Positions 32,632-44,353 of a DNA stretch of 64,000 nucleotides are shown in pieces. The notes under the pieces were generated by a model that was not told where the DNA came from, ran no database searches, and saw only the letters and a list, made by a program, of their open reading frames with translations. A program made the translations under genes and the position numbers. Location: contig BEDY01000007.1 of NCBI GenBank assembly GCA_002335605.1, positions 558,001 through 622,000 of the forward strand, in the 5' to 3' direction. Source of the stretch: Prillingera fragicola (taxonomy: Eukaryota; Basidiomycota; Tremellomycetes; Trichosporonales; Trichosporonaceae). The first letter of the stretch is position 1. Every line of letters begins with the position of its first letter.

Positions 32632-34437
32632 ATGTACGGCAACAACTACAACCAACCACCACAGCAGACAGGCCAGATGTACGGCGCAGGGCAGCAGCAG
32701 GGCCAGTACGGCGCCCCTCCCCAGCAGCAGTACGGCGCTCCTCCTCAACAGCAATACGGCGCCCCCCCTCAGCAGCAATACGGTGCTCCCCCTCAGCAGC
32801 AGTACGGCCAGCAGCCTCAGCAAGGTGGATGGAATGCCCCACCGCAGCAGAACTTCAACCAGCAGAACACGTACGGCCAGCCACCCCAGCAGCAGTTCAA
32901 CCAGCAGCAGCCGTACGGCGCTCCCCCGCCGCAGAACCAGTACGGCGCCCCTCCCCAGCAGCAATACGGTGCTCCTCCGCAAAACCAGTACGGCGCACCG
33001 CCCACTGGCGCGCAGGGAGCCTACGGCGCTCCCCCCGTTGGCGGCTACGGAGCTCCAGGCGCTCAGCAGCCGGCGTACGGCGCACAGCAGAGCTATGGCG
33101 CACCTGCCCAGCAGCCCGGACAGTTTGGCCAGGGCGGACCCACCTTCTTTGGTATCAGCATCCCCGCGCCGCCGCCTGCGCCGCCGCTCACCACTCTTCA
33201 GGGCTACAATGCCCAGTTTGACGCTGACCGTATTCGGTCGGCTACCAAGGTGAGCATTTGAGTGAGGGTGACGGAAGCGGAGGAGTACGACGCCGGCGTG
33301 TTGTGGAGGCTTGGCAGTGACTGGGGCGGACCGACCGCCAGTGGCAACACCGTTGCGCACGCCCTCACTGGCGAGCCGTGCTGTCGTGTGAAACAGGTGC
33401 GAGCGGTCTGCCCCAGCTGCTTGCCCGCATACGCGTGTCTGCCGACTGCTTTCGTGACCAGATCCGCCTCCACCACGCGCACAGAACATTACTGACTCTG
33501 CAGGGCTTTGGTACCAATGAGAAGATTTTGATCGACGTTCTTTCATCCCTGGACCCCTTCCAGGTGGACGTGCTCGCGCGCACCTACGAGCAGATGAACG
33601 GCCGGTCACTCCAGAAAACGCTCGAGAAGGAGCTTTCGTCATGGTAAGCTCGATTCTGGACCTGACGCCGACTTGACTGACATCTGCAGGCTCGAGTTTG
33701 TCCTCGTGCTCGTCTCGCTTGGACCTCTTGGGGGCGATGTGTACCTGCTGAACCGCGCGTGCAAGGGCATTGGCACCCACGAGGACCTCCTGACGGAGAT
33801 TCTGATTGGTCGCACCAACCAGGAGATGCACCTCCTCAAGGAGGGCTACCGCCGCGTCTACAACAAGGACCTCGTCCAGGTCGTGCGCGGCGAGCTCAGC
33901 ATGAAGACTGAGCGCATGTTCAACATGGCTCTTGCGGGTACTCGCGACGAGTCGACGTTTGTCAACCAGCAGCAGGTCCAGCAGGATATTGAGGCACTCT
34001 ACCGCGCCGGCCGTGGCCGCATCGGCACCGACGAGATTGCCATCTGTGGCATCATGCTCTCTCGCAGCGACGCCCACCTGCAGGCCATTGCGCAGGGCTT
34101 CCCGCAGCGCCACCGCGTCTCCCTGTCGAAGGTCATGGAGTCTGAATTCTCGGGCCACATGAAGGACGCCCTCGTCCACGTCGCGCGCGGTGCCGAGAAC
34201 GACGGCCAGGGCGTGCACCGCGACATGCTGCTCATCGAGGCCGCCATGGCCGGCATGGGCACCAAGGACGAGCGCTTGTGTTACCGCATCGTGCGCGCGC
34301 ACTGGAACAGGCCACGCTTCAACGCCATTAAGAATGCCTACCAGCAGCAGTACCGTACAACACTGCAGCGCCGCGTCGAGGGCGAGACGAGTGGAAAGTA
34401 CGAGACGGCCTTGGTTGCGCTCATTACCATGAACTAG
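32632..34437 (+). CDS. Annexin with Tyr/Gly/Pro/Gln-rich N-terminal repeat region
   Basis: Exons are 32632-33249, 33504-33643 and 33690-34437, giving 501 aa; the first intron is 254 nt. Residues 1-175 are low-complexity repeats of YGAPPQQQ or YGAPPQNQ, reminiscent of annexin A7/A11 heads. Four annexin repeats follow: ATKGFGTNEKILIDVLSS (calcium-loop type GFGTNE), ACKGIGTHEDLLTEIL, AGRGRIGTDEIAI and AAMAGMGTKDERL, each with the G-x-G-T-(D/E) type II calcium loop. It would bind acidic membranes in a calcium-dependent way. The repeat-rich head predicts phase separation or self-association; this is inference. Confidence 0.93.
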
Positions 34438-35241
34438 CGCGGTGTTGGGCGGGGCTAGCGCGTGGCTGTACATGTGCGGCGTCAGAAGTGGAAGCGGATC
34501 TCGAGGCTACCCAGGGCCATTTGCGTGTCGTGTGCTATACACGCTTTGCATACGGCGGATACCAGCTTTGTGACTATATAGTGGGCGGTGTCATACAATG
34601 TTCAATGTTTGTTTGCGAGCTCTGGGACGAGAAAGCAAGTGGAAAGAGCGTGAGAGATAATAGCTCTGAGATCCCCGACGCTGGCGAGTGCACAGTGTGC
34701 ATCGCGAGAGAGTCCTTTGATGTGCATGTGCGTGTAGAAGAGGCAGTGTCTCGCTCTTGTGCAGTGTGATTGTCATGTTCCCGGTTCATGACCACTTTAG
34801 CAATCTTGTACACTGATGGGCATTGCTGGCTGGTCCCCACCTAGGTCAGGCCATGGCACCACGTAGTAGTGCCCAGTTTAGCTGTTAGCTCTTACAATGC
34901 ACTATGCTCTGAGGATGCCTCTTGTGCACTCAAGAACGTGCAACGAGCTACACGGCCCGAGCCCAGCTTTGGCTCTTCAGTGAGATCCTCTGGCCATTGC
35001 AACCCCCTCCCAATCCCTTCCGATTGCACCACACAGACTGTCCTCCAGAGACAACTCACACGTTGGGCGGCGGGTGCGCAGAAGCCCTCTCGCACAAGAA
35101 CACGCTTCTGCTCGTCACAGTCACCCTTGGGATCTTGGAGGAAACGACGCCAGTGGGCTTTGCAGCACGACCCGCCTCTCTGCCAGCGTCCGTGCCATCA
35201 ATAACCCACCTTGCCTCGTCTCCATCTCTCCAACGCTCACC
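34438..35241. other. Intergenic, 804 bases
   Basis: No recognisable coding sequence between the annexin and the next small gene. A minus-strand gene could not be supported. Confidence 0.35.
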
Positions 35242-35752
35242 ATGTCGCCACCGGGCTCGAATCGGTCTCGATACGCTCAGCGCAACGCCGTGCGATACTA
35301 TGTGAGTTGGGCCAGACGTCGCTCCCGCTCACGGCGAAAGCACAGCTGGACGATGGCGCCGGAACTGATCCCTGCGCGCGTGGACAAGGCACAGCTCTTG
35401 AAGCGGGTACACGCGCACCTCCAGCATCGTGCGTCTAGCAGCTGCTAGCAGGCATTGCTCTTGATTAAGCTGACACCACGAAGACGGCGCGACGATCGCG
35501 CTCCTCGGCCCCAGGATCGCAGAAGTCCGCAACCTCTTGCCGCGGTACGCTACGTGCCTCGAGGTGGTCACTGCGGTGGACCTGGATGAGATGCTCGTCG
35601 CGGCGCTTGCAGAGGTCGTGGAGCGGTACATGCCTGGGCAGAGGTGTGGCTCTGGGTTGAGGGTAGCGCTGACAAAGGGCAGGATCCGGCATGCGGTGCA
35701 GGTCATTCCGTGGACCGAGGTTGCGAGTGGGAGTGGGTTGATGGGCGAGTAG
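35242..35752 (+). CDS. Small basic orphan protein, 151 aa
   Basis: Exons are 35242-35428 and 35484-35752, joined as LQH|HGATIALLG. The first 38 residues are strongly basic (RRRSRSRRKHSW), suggesting nuclear, RNA-binding or mitochondrial targeting. The remainder is a compact helical/beta domain (KAQLLKRVHAHLQ, PRIAEVRNLLP, AALAEVVERYMP, then the beta-like IRHAVQVIPW). No family recognised. A GTGAGT...CACAG segment (35302-35345) inside exon 1 looks like an intron, but removing it breaks the frame, so it is kept as coding. Confidence 0.5.
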
Positions 35753-36471
35753 GAAGGCTTTGTTGTGGTCGTCTCTGGATCTCTGGATCTCTGGATAGAG
35801 AGACCTGTGCAGGTTTAGTGGGTATTGTAATCGAGATCGCGATCTGGTGAGATGATAAAGGGTTTGGGTGCTTGGGAGGGTTAGCTGCACTGTGCGCGCA
35901 GTGTTAGGGTACTTGTCGCGTCGCGCGTCGCTAGCAGCTAGCAGTGACGCCAGTGGCGTTGCTGGTCAGGCCTGTCTGGAGCATGAATGGTCAAGGATGG
36001 ATAGCGTACAGGCCAGTAGAGGTTAGTGCCAAGCGTAGAGTGTGCACGTTGCCGCCGGCAGTCGTGAAAGACTACCATTGGTGACACACTAAACAACATC
36101 AAGCACCCAACTCGTGCAATGGATATCAGCTGCTGCCGTGTACAGAACCGTAAGCAATGACCAAGTTCTTCTTCCAGCTCTGCATGCATGCATACCCGTG
36201 CTCGTAGCTTGCGGGAACACGGCATGTTTCCCAGCATCTCGATGGACAGGACGCGTCGAGAAATGTCTCCCCGCTGTCCTGCGCGCGTCGTCCACCCCAG
36301 ATTGACAGAATCTCAAGCCATTGTCCGTCCCTGAGCAGCCACCTACCCACCCCAGGCGATTCAGCATGTAGCAGCTCTGCTACGCGCTTCAAGGCAGTGT
36401 AGTGTGAAGGCTAGTGCATATGCACATGCCCCCTTGTTCCCACTCTTTCAAGGTATAGTGCAGGGCGAAGG

Positions 36472-36505
<34 letters not shown>

Positions 36506-37116
36506 GAAGATCTATCCAAGTTGAAACATGAAATTGACCCTGTTTCCCGTTCTTCCAACATCCCTACTCTTTCTTCCTACTCTCCCTCGTCGCACGTCGT
36601 CGCGTCTCTCTCCCTGCTCTGCTGCCGCTGCCCGGCCCGAGACAGCTGATGCCCGCTGGCCGCCCGCCCGTCGCGCGCGCCGCTCACCGCCTTGTCCACA
36701 GTCGTCGTCATGCTCTAGCCCCCTGAACGAGCCTGATCATTTCTCCGTCTCACCCAGTCGACCATCTGCTGCACCTGGTGCTGCTACTGCTCCAGCCTGC
36801 AGCTCGAGACACGGTCGCTCATCTCGGCCACTTTGGGGACATCTACTTTGTCTTTTCCACTTCTCTACCACTCTTTATACACTCGACGTCGCTCGACACA
36901 CTCCTTTGTACACTCCCTCTCTGTTCGTGTAGTAGACAACAACAACAACACCCACCAGGTGACATCCGCCCCTTGTCCCCATCACACACGCCGACCTCTA
37001 CTCGACTCTCCCCATCGACACCAAAGTACAGCCCCTCACTCTTTACTCCTAAAGACGTACAAATCTACTTGCAACCTCAAATCTTCCCCACCCCTCAATC
37101 TCATCACCCCAAAACC
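35753..37116. other. Intergenic, 1.36 kb, upstream of the GH71 gene
   Basis: Contains three tandem 8-bp CTCTGGAT units near 35772, a (CAG)n tract near 36473, and a long pyrimidine-rich stretch from about 36560 to the GH71 start that resembles a long 5' UTR. No gene supported. Confidence 0.45.
36473..36504 (+). repeat. (CAG)10-11 microsatellite
   Basis: Thirty-two bases of uninterrupted CAG repeat, outside any supported coding frame, about 610 bases before the GH71 ATG. Confidence 0.95.
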
Positions 37117-38851
37117 ATGCTCTTTGGCGCCGCCGCCCTCATCGGGCTGATCGCCTCGGCGCTGCCCATCGCTGCTTCCCCGCTGGTCGCAGCTCGCCAA
37201 GCAGCTGCTCCAGCCCTCCAAGGCGACGCTCTTGCCGCAAAGGGTGCCAAGCAGGTCTTTGCCCATTTCATGGTTGGAATTGTCGAAGTGAGTTTGCTGA
37301 ATTGCATCAAGGCGTACAGTGCATGAGAATATCAGGCCGTGGCCATCAGCCATCAGGGTCACCCAAGTGTTATCGGCCCAGGTGGCGCGATCAGGGGTGG
37401 CCTCGAGCACCCTTGCACCACCCTCGAGGCCGGGACTGAACGGGCCCGTCGTTGCTGCATGCATATTCGGACGACCAAGCAGGAGGACACTGGCTGACTG
37501 GCAGAAATACGACCAGCCCGCTTGGGAGGCCGACATGAAGCTCGCCGGAGACTATGGCATCACAGGCTTTGCGCTCAACATTGGTACCGACAGCTACACC
37601 GACACCCAGCTCGCGCTGGCGTTCAAGGCTGCCGAGGCGACCCAGTTCAAGCTGTTCATCTCGTTCGACTTCAACTGGTTCCCCGTCAACAACACCAAGC
37701 CCGTGGTTGACCTGCTCACCAAGTACATTACCTCGCCTGCGACGTACACTGTTGGCGGCGCGCCGTTCGTTTCCACCTTTTACGGCGAGGGCTTTGACTG
37801 GGCTGCGGTTGAAAAGGCTGTTGGCAAGTCGCTTTACGTCGTGCCCTCGTGGCCCACCCCCGCTCATGCCAACGACGCGGGTGTCGCTGGTCTGATGTCG
37901 TGGCACGCTTGGAGCGGCCAAATCGACAACAAGCCCGTCGCCGCTCCCCTCACCAACGCGACCGACGTCGAGTACATCAAGGCTGCTTCTGCCGTCAACA
38001 AGGTCTACATGGCCCCCGTCTCGCCCTGGTTCTTCACCCACTACGGCCCCGAGGTCGACTACCCCAAGAACTGGCTGTTCAAGTCAGAGGCCCTCTGGAC
38101 CGACCGCTGGAACCAGATGCTGTCGATGGGTGCCCAGGGACTCGAGTTTATCGAGCTCGTGACGTGGAACGACTTTGGAGAGTCTCACTACCTCGGCCCG
38201 TCGCACAAGCTTTACAAGGACGACGGCGCGAGCAAGTGGACCGGTGGCTTTGACCACGTGCCCATGCTCGACCTTGCCGTTCCCTTTATCAAGGCTTTCA
38301 AGGAGGGCAACTCTGCGCCTATTGTGGACTCGGACCAGGTTGTATACTGGCACCGCCCCCACCTCAAGGCGGCTAGCTGCAACGCCACTGACAACTGCAA
38401 GGCCCCTCCCCTCGGCTGGGACCTCGTTGAGGACGTCGTGTTTGTGGCCACGATGACCACTGGCGGCGGCTCTGTCAAGGTCACCTCTGGCAACAAGCCC
38501 GTTGTCACCCAGGACGTCCCCGCTGGTATCCAGGTCTTTACCGTCCCCATGGGCGTCGGCGAGCAGGTCTTTGAGCTCACTACGCCCACGGGTACGAAGA
38601 AGAACTCGTCGGCCATCCCCATCTCGGACAAGTGCTGGAACGGAATTTACAACTTCAACTTCCACTCGGGCCTGCTCACTGTCACTCCTTCGCCATCGGT
38701 GGGCAACTCGAGCCAGCAGACTGCTGGCGCCGTCGAGTCGTCCGGCTCCACTTCGGGCGACAAGGCCGCCAGCGCGGCCCGCCCCGCCCTCGACACGCGC
38801 TTTGCGTGGGTCGCTGTTCTTGGCCTGCTCGGCCTGCCTCTCCTGGCATAG
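37117..38851 (+). CDS. GH71 alpha-1,3-glucanase (mutanase), secreted, probably GPI-anchored
   Basis: Exons are 37117-37287 and 37505-38851, giving 505 aa; the 217-nt intron sits exactly at the conserved block KQVFAHFMVGIVE | KYDQPAWEADM. A signal peptide (LIGLIASALPIAAS) leads. GH71 landmarks: DYGITGFALNIG, FKLFISFDFNWFP, PFVSTFYGEGFDW, LMSWHAWSG, PVSPWFFTHYGPEVDYPKNW and ELVTWNDFGESHY, which includes the acidic residues expected for catalysis. A beta-sandwich tail, a Ser/Gly-rich linker and a hydrophobic end (FAWVAVLGLLGLPLLA) suggest GPI attachment. Substrate is cell-wall alpha-1,3-glucan, with roles in wall remodelling and cell separation. Confidence 0.92.
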
Positions 38852-39226
38852 ATAGAGCAACCTCCCACCGGCGCTTGCGCACACAACACTGTATAGACAC
38901 GGACAATAGATAGAGACATTCTTCTTGTGTATTAGTTGTATACCGCAGTTGGCGGGCATGTACGCTGCTGTGACCAACGAGTGCAAGACTGACAGTGCGG
39001 CTCCCGACTCGTCCACAATCCCAATCCAATGTTCTGAATCTGGCAGCCTCCTGTCTTGCCCAGTCTAGCTCACAAGTCCAGCAGCGCAGACATCACCACC
39101 ATGGCTGCGCCACACGTGCAAACCGACGGAACCTAAAATCGCCACCCACGCAACCTCCACCTCTCCTCGTCCATCCCATCCCTCGTCACCAATCCACAAC
39201 CTTCCTTGCAGCCACCCCACACGATC
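38852..39226. promoter_or_regulatory. ClpP upstream region
   Basis: The 375-base gap contains a CACGTG site at 39113-39118, about 110 bases before the ClpP ATG. Confidence 0.3.
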
Positions 39227-40218
39227 ATGGCACCTCGACTCCCCCTCCGTCCCCTCACCTCTCTCCTCTCAGCGACCACGTCGAGCGGCATCGCACCCGC
39301 AGCCCGCCGCAGCTTTGGGTTTGGCGCAGGGCACTACAACGACGGCAACACGCCAGTGGTACGGGATGCGCTCGTCCCGATCGTCGTCGAGCAGACTGTA
39401 AGCTGCTGCTGCTGCATGACAGTGCTGATGGGCAGGCACGCGGGGAACGCAGCTATGATATCTTTTCGAGGCTGTTGCGCGAGCGCGTTATCTTCCTTGG
39501 TGGACCTGTGCGTATCGCCGTGACTCTGAGGCGGTCCACACCTGGACGGCCTGCTCTAGAGCGCTATTCCATGCGCCGCTAACGCTGCAGGTCTCAGACT
39601 CGATGTCCTCGCTAATCACCGCCCAACTCCTCTTTCTCGAAGCCGAAGACACCTCGCGCCCTATCAGGCTGTACATCAACTCTCCCGGCGGATCCGTCAC
39701 GGCCGGCTTGGCAATGTACGACACGATGCAGTACATTTCCTCGCCTGTGCACACGTTTTGTCTCGGGCAGGCGGCGAGCATGGGCAGCTTGCTGCTCGCG
39801 GGCGGCGAAAAGGGCAAGCGGTTTGCGCTGAAAAACTCGAGTGTCATGATCCATCGTGCGTTGGGGTGTCGGAGATTGGCGCTGACAGCGTAGAGCCATC
39901 GGGAGGCGCTTCGGGCCAGGCATCCGACATTGCGCTCCACGCCAAGGAGATTCTGAGGATACGCGCCGTCCTGACTGACATCTATGCCGAGCACTGCCAT
40001 CGCGAGGATGAGAGTCTCGACAGCGCGAGGGAGCGTTTCGGTGGGTCTACCGTGTGGCTGCAGAGTGCGCTGACACACTCGCAGAGAAAGCCCTCGAGCG
40101 CGACTACTTTATGACCGCCGCCGAGGCCCTCGAGTTTGGCATCGTGGACAAGATTGTGGAGAAGCGCGGACCAGAGGACAGCGCAGAGGAGGGCAAGGAG
40201 GAGCCAGCCAAGGAGTGA
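39227..40218 (+). CDS. Mitochondrial ClpP protease subunit
   Basis: Exons are 39227-39397, 39436-39507, 39591-39855, 39894-40040 and 40085-40218, giving 262 aa. An Arg/Ser/Ala-rich presequence ([20 protein letters not shown]) precedes [20 protein letters not shown], the classical ClpP start. The active site is complete: Ser in [14 protein letters not shown], His in [16 protein letters not shown] (joined over intron 3) and Asp in the following helical part. [17 protein letters not shown] ends the core, followed by a Glu/Lys-rich tail. It degrades matrix proteins with ClpX. Its absence from budding yeast makes it a useful lineage trait. Confidence 0.95.
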
Positions 40219-40805
40219 GCCTCCTCCGAGCAGGCAAGGTGAGAGCAGATACCACTCTAGCACACGCGTCTCAACGCAGTGCGATGCATAGCATGCATGG
40301 AAGCACATGCATGGCATATTGCCGGCCGGCTGTTGACCGCCCGAGCCGTTCCAGGCCATAACCCCCGCCCCCGCGCTCTCACCAAGCAATGACCCCATAG
40401 TCAACCCGGTACCCGCGCGCAACCTGGCCTGGCCCCCAGGTTGGGCGTTCGAACCCCGTAAACCGATCCTTGACTCGAGCGCTGTGATTTCCGTATGCCT
40501 GGAAGCAGGCTCACGTCCCACTTTCGAACCCATGCAAAATCGTCTGTCTGCGGCACGGGGGGTTGGGGGATGATGAGCCGCCGCAGCGCTCAGAGTCTGG
40601 GAGGGTGCCGGCAGAGGGTGTGGATACGGGTCTTCTTTTTGCATTTGCATGTGGATTGGTGAAGGTAATGGGATGTTGGTTGCCGCGGGGGGTTGACTGA
40701 TCATTCTGTCCGCTGCACGTTGTCTCAATTCAGCTCATGCACAGCTCATGCACCCTACAGCGCGCACCACGGGTGACCAAGTACATGTTACGAGCATCCT
40801 ACAGC
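40219..40805. other. Intergenic between convergent ClpP and NPR3, 587 bases
   Basis: GC-rich, with two TTCGAACC stretches (40449 and 40523) that look like tRNA T-loops but lack a pairing stem on either strand. No gene supported. Confidence 0.4.
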
Positions 40806-43800
40806 CTACACATGAATCGACAGCATGAGATCCTCGCGAAAGACACTTGCAATGCGATCAATCTCGCGCCGGTTCAACCCAGTACGGAACATCATTTCCT
40901 CAAAAGTCGTCACGCCGTCCATGTACTGCACACACAGGTCAAACCTGCTCCGCATGACCGCGTCCGGCGCCCGCTCACGAATGACGCGGAGCCACCTCGC
41001 TTCGTCCTTTTGCGCACGCGCGGGGTGGAAAATAAAGCTCGCGGTAAACTTTGGAATGCTCTCGGGCGGCGGCTCTGTGACTTCGAGTGAAAAGGCAGAG
41101 GCACTCTCGCCCTCGACTTTTTCTTTGGCTCCGCGCATGTCGCCCGTGTCCCCGTTGGCGGGGGCGAGGATCAGGCCGTCGCCGCCCTCAACGTCCGAGT
41201 CCATCTCGAGGTCGCTGTCAAAGTCGCCCTCGTTGAAGTATAAACTGTCATGCGCGGACTCGGTGCGGGTCATGCCCAGTGCCGCCCCGCCGGTGGCCGC
41301 TGTGCCGCCGCCAGAGCGGGGAACGCGTGCGGCAAAGCCGTCCAGGGGATTCGAACCCTCAGCGCGTGGGGTCATCATCTCAGCGGCACGTTGCATCATG
41401 CCTGCTGCCGAGTTGGGCGAGGGCCCGCCGCCACCAGAGGTGTTGGTCTCGGTCGACGTCGACAGCTGCAGGTTCTGGGATGTAGGAGTGCCGCCCACTT
41501 GCGGGAGGCCAGGAGCCGACATTACGCTCGTGACAGACGGACGCGTAGGGCGAGGACCAATGCGATCCCCGAGGACCTGCGACGTCGAACTACCGTGTCG
41601 GCTACGCGAGGATCCGTTGGACGTCGCAGTGGTCATGCTGTGCTTACGCTGGCGCAACCAGCGCGCACGACGGCGGTGCCAAAGTCGGCGCCATGCCGCC
41701 TCCTTGACCGCGGGGCTGGCCACTACTCGAGCACGTACATGTGCCTGCTCGACAAGGTCGTTCCTAAGGAGCCACTCGATGGCACGGATATAAGGGTCGC
41801 GTTTAGAAGTGTCAGCCTGCACATCCGGCGGAAGCAGGTCGCGGAAAGGCACTGGGGCCGAGCTGATCATGGCAAGGAAGGGGATGAGGGGGCCGAGCTT
41901 GGGGAACGCGACAGCAAAGCGTACTGAATGCTTTGTAATGGTGCGAACATGGGCCGAGACATTGGCTGGGAGAAGGATCGTGCGGAGGCGGATCGTGATC
42001 GGGTCGACGAGAATGGCGCGCTTGTTCTGCACCAGTTCTCGAGCCAGGGGAATGATGATATTCTCCAAGTCGAACCGAAGGGTGTGGGCAAGCTCATGCA
42101 GAGGCTTGGACACGTCACACGCCGCAATGAGTTTGCTGACCAGATCGTCCTCTTCGTGCTGGCTCTTGGACCCTCTCCTCCTCTCAACGAGTGCCCGCTC
42201 GTAGTCTCGGTCTCCTTCGTCAAGCATGAGCAGTGTCTGCCATGGCTCGACGCGGAGAGCAGGATACCGCCCCGGCACGCCATCTCTTCCGACCACGCTG
42301 ATGCCATAGCCTTCATCGCTGTCGTCGTCGCTACTCAAATCCATGTCGCCGTGCTGCTGGTAGATCGCCGCCTCCTCCGGGGTGCTCCGCGGTGGAATGA
42401 CAATGTTGATAGGGATGCTGCCAACGGTGAGTGCCAGAGTAGTCGAGACATGCCGAAAATGTGTGTTGAAGGTTGGGCCCTTGAGTTTGTGAATAGCGGC
42501 AAAGAGCTCATGAATACTGCGGGCGAGTTCCGTCTTCTCAACCACCTCGCGCACGCATTCCATGACTGGCACACCTGACGTTCAGCGTTGCCCACAACCG
42601 AGACTCACCTTCTGCTATGCAACGCTCGCGAATAGCGGCAATCTGCTTGGCCTGCTTGGCAACCCAGTTCTCGCGCACCTGTAACGCAAACGCGGCAGCA
42701 GTCCATTTGAACGCTATCTCGCGGTACGCCTGGTTAAAAGCGTCCATGGTGCCAACGTCCTGCTTGGGGTCGGGCTTGTCCAGTACCAACACCAGGTGGA
42801 ACATGTTGAGCACTGGTGCTTCGTCCTCTTTCCGTCCTGGTCCACGCGACGCCGGCGTATCCGTTCCACTACTGACCTCTGTGGCCGATTCGCTGTTCCT
42901 TCCCTCCAGACGCTCGGCCAGGCGGTCGGCCAGGCTGCGCTCTGTCCGCAACTTGACAGGCGAGATGGGTGTGTGTGCGCCAGTGCCGCCCTCGCCAGGA
43001 TGCTCACTCAGTGTGCGCAACCCGGCAAGATCTTTTGGGCCGGGAGTGTGCGATGCAGTAGGGGGTGCGGTGCGATCGTTCATGCGACGACCACGAGGCA
43101 CGCGGCGGGTAGCATTCCCACTGCCGCGATCTCCATCCTCGACATCACTATCGTCGTCGTCTGCGGTGGGGTAGGCCCACTTTCCGTCCTTGTTGTTGCA
43201 CACGGGATGTCCCACAAAGACGAGCTCATCGACTGACACTTCGAACTTGCGATTGCAAGCGGCGCGGGGGGGCGTCAGCATGTCGCCGAGAAAGTCGAGC
43301 TTGTACCCCATCGAGTAGTTGTACTGGCCCTCGATGAATGTTTCGGCCTTGGGGATCTTGCGGCTGGTCTGCCTAGACTGCTCTGCAGAGTGCTTGCCGT
43401 CACCGTGTTTGCTGTCGCCGTTCTTGCCATCCTTCTTGTCGTCTGGCTTGGTCGTTCCGTCACTGGCCAGACTGCCGCGGCGACCGAGGTTTGAAGCGGA
43501 CACATACGAACCCAGCTCGGTGAGGACACGCGGCGTCAACCCCAACCCATGCCTATTATCCGCTCCATACGAATGAGGAACAGATGCTCCGCGGGGCTCG
43601 CTGCTGCTGAGCGGCGCACGGTGCCAATGACGCTGGCCACCGGTACCGCCAGACCGTTCCAGCATGCCGTCGTAATCGCTGCCCTCCGAGCTCGAGCTAG
43701 ATTCGCTGTCTGGAGGTGTACCATACTCGGTAAAGTGCGAGTGTACGCTACCGCCAAGACTCTGCGCAGCAAGACTGTCACTGTCTGGTGATGAGGACAC

Positions 43801-44115
43801 ACGGCGCCCAGTGAAGCCGCTTGTCCCCGGCCCCGCGAGGGAGTTCCGGCTCTTGCGCGCCGACGACGGATTGGATCCAAAGAGCTTGTTCATCGCACGA
43901 CCAGAGGAGGAGGCACCCTCCACACGTCTTCTACGGGGAAAGAGACGGTTGTGGGAGTTGTCGGCATTGTTGTCGTGCGCCGTGTAGGTATTGCGCGGGT
44001 AGACTGGCTGGGTTAGGCGTTCAACGTGCGAGCCTGGGTCGGGTGGATAGCGGAAGACGTAGCGGTCGTGGGATGACGCCGCTACGAAGAGGAGGCCGAG
44101 GACGTTTTCTGCCAT
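40806..44115 (-). CDS. NPR3: NPR3, SEACIT/GATOR1 subunit
   Basis: Exons are 44115-42609 and 42574-40806, giving 1091 aa. The only intron is 34 nt. The N-terminal longin-type domain begins MAENVLGLLFVAASSHDRYVFRYPP and resumes after a ~200-residue Ser-rich insert at FIEGQYNYSMGYKLDFLGDML and VSVDELVFVGHPVC. After a second disordered insert come LNMFHLVLVLDKPD and AFKWTAAAFALQVREN. The C-terminal part ends with SRFDLCVQYMDGVTTFEEMMF and NRREIDRIASVFRED, the winged-helix end of Npr3. With Npr2 and Iml1 it is the Rag-GAP complex that inhibits TORC1 on amino-acid shortage. Large disordered inserts explain the length relative to yeast Npr3. Confidence 0.92.
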
Positions 44116-44353
44116 CCTGGCCGGCTTGCACTGAGCGTTGGTGTGTTGTCGACGAAGTTGGATCAGGATGGTTGCTCGTCTTCACCTTGATCGCTGATGT
44201 CATTCGACTGATAACAAATGCCATTAGCGGAAGCAAAATGCATTACAAAATATCGATGCTGGTTTTCTAATCGGCACTCCTTCACCTAAACCTGGGTGTC
44301 AACAACAACGACAACATTACCCTCCTTTCTCAACCTCCCACCACTCCAGCACA
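44116..44353. promoter_or_regulatory. Divergent promoter, NPR3 / APC15-like
   Basis: Short 238-base region between divergent ATGs, with an AT-rich centre (44205-44275). Confidence 0.4.

Noticed and set aside
32584..34473. Very long minus-strand open frame (over 600 codons) opposite the annexin
   Set aside because: It is the antisense shadow of GC-rich annexin coding sequence; the plus strand has four clear annexin repeats.
35302..35345. Splice-like GTGAGT...CACAG segment in the small basic orphan gene
   Set aside because: Removing it shifts the frame and leads to early stops, whereas leaving it keeps one open frame into the conserved-looking domain.
31778..37504. Two introns of exactly 217 nt (RPB7 intron 3 and GH71 intron)
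   Set aside because: Their sequences are unrelated; the equal length is coincidence.
37391..39016. Long minus-strand frames opposite the GH71 gene
   Set aside because: Antisense shadows; the sense frame has all GH71 blocks.
40440..40540. TTCGAACC motifs resembling tRNA T-loops
   Set aside because: On neither strand do the five bases on each side pair, and no A-box or acceptor stem was found.
40825..41793. Long plus-strand frame opposite NPR3
   Set aside because: Low-complexity antisense of the Ser/Gly-rich part of NPR3, with no family features.
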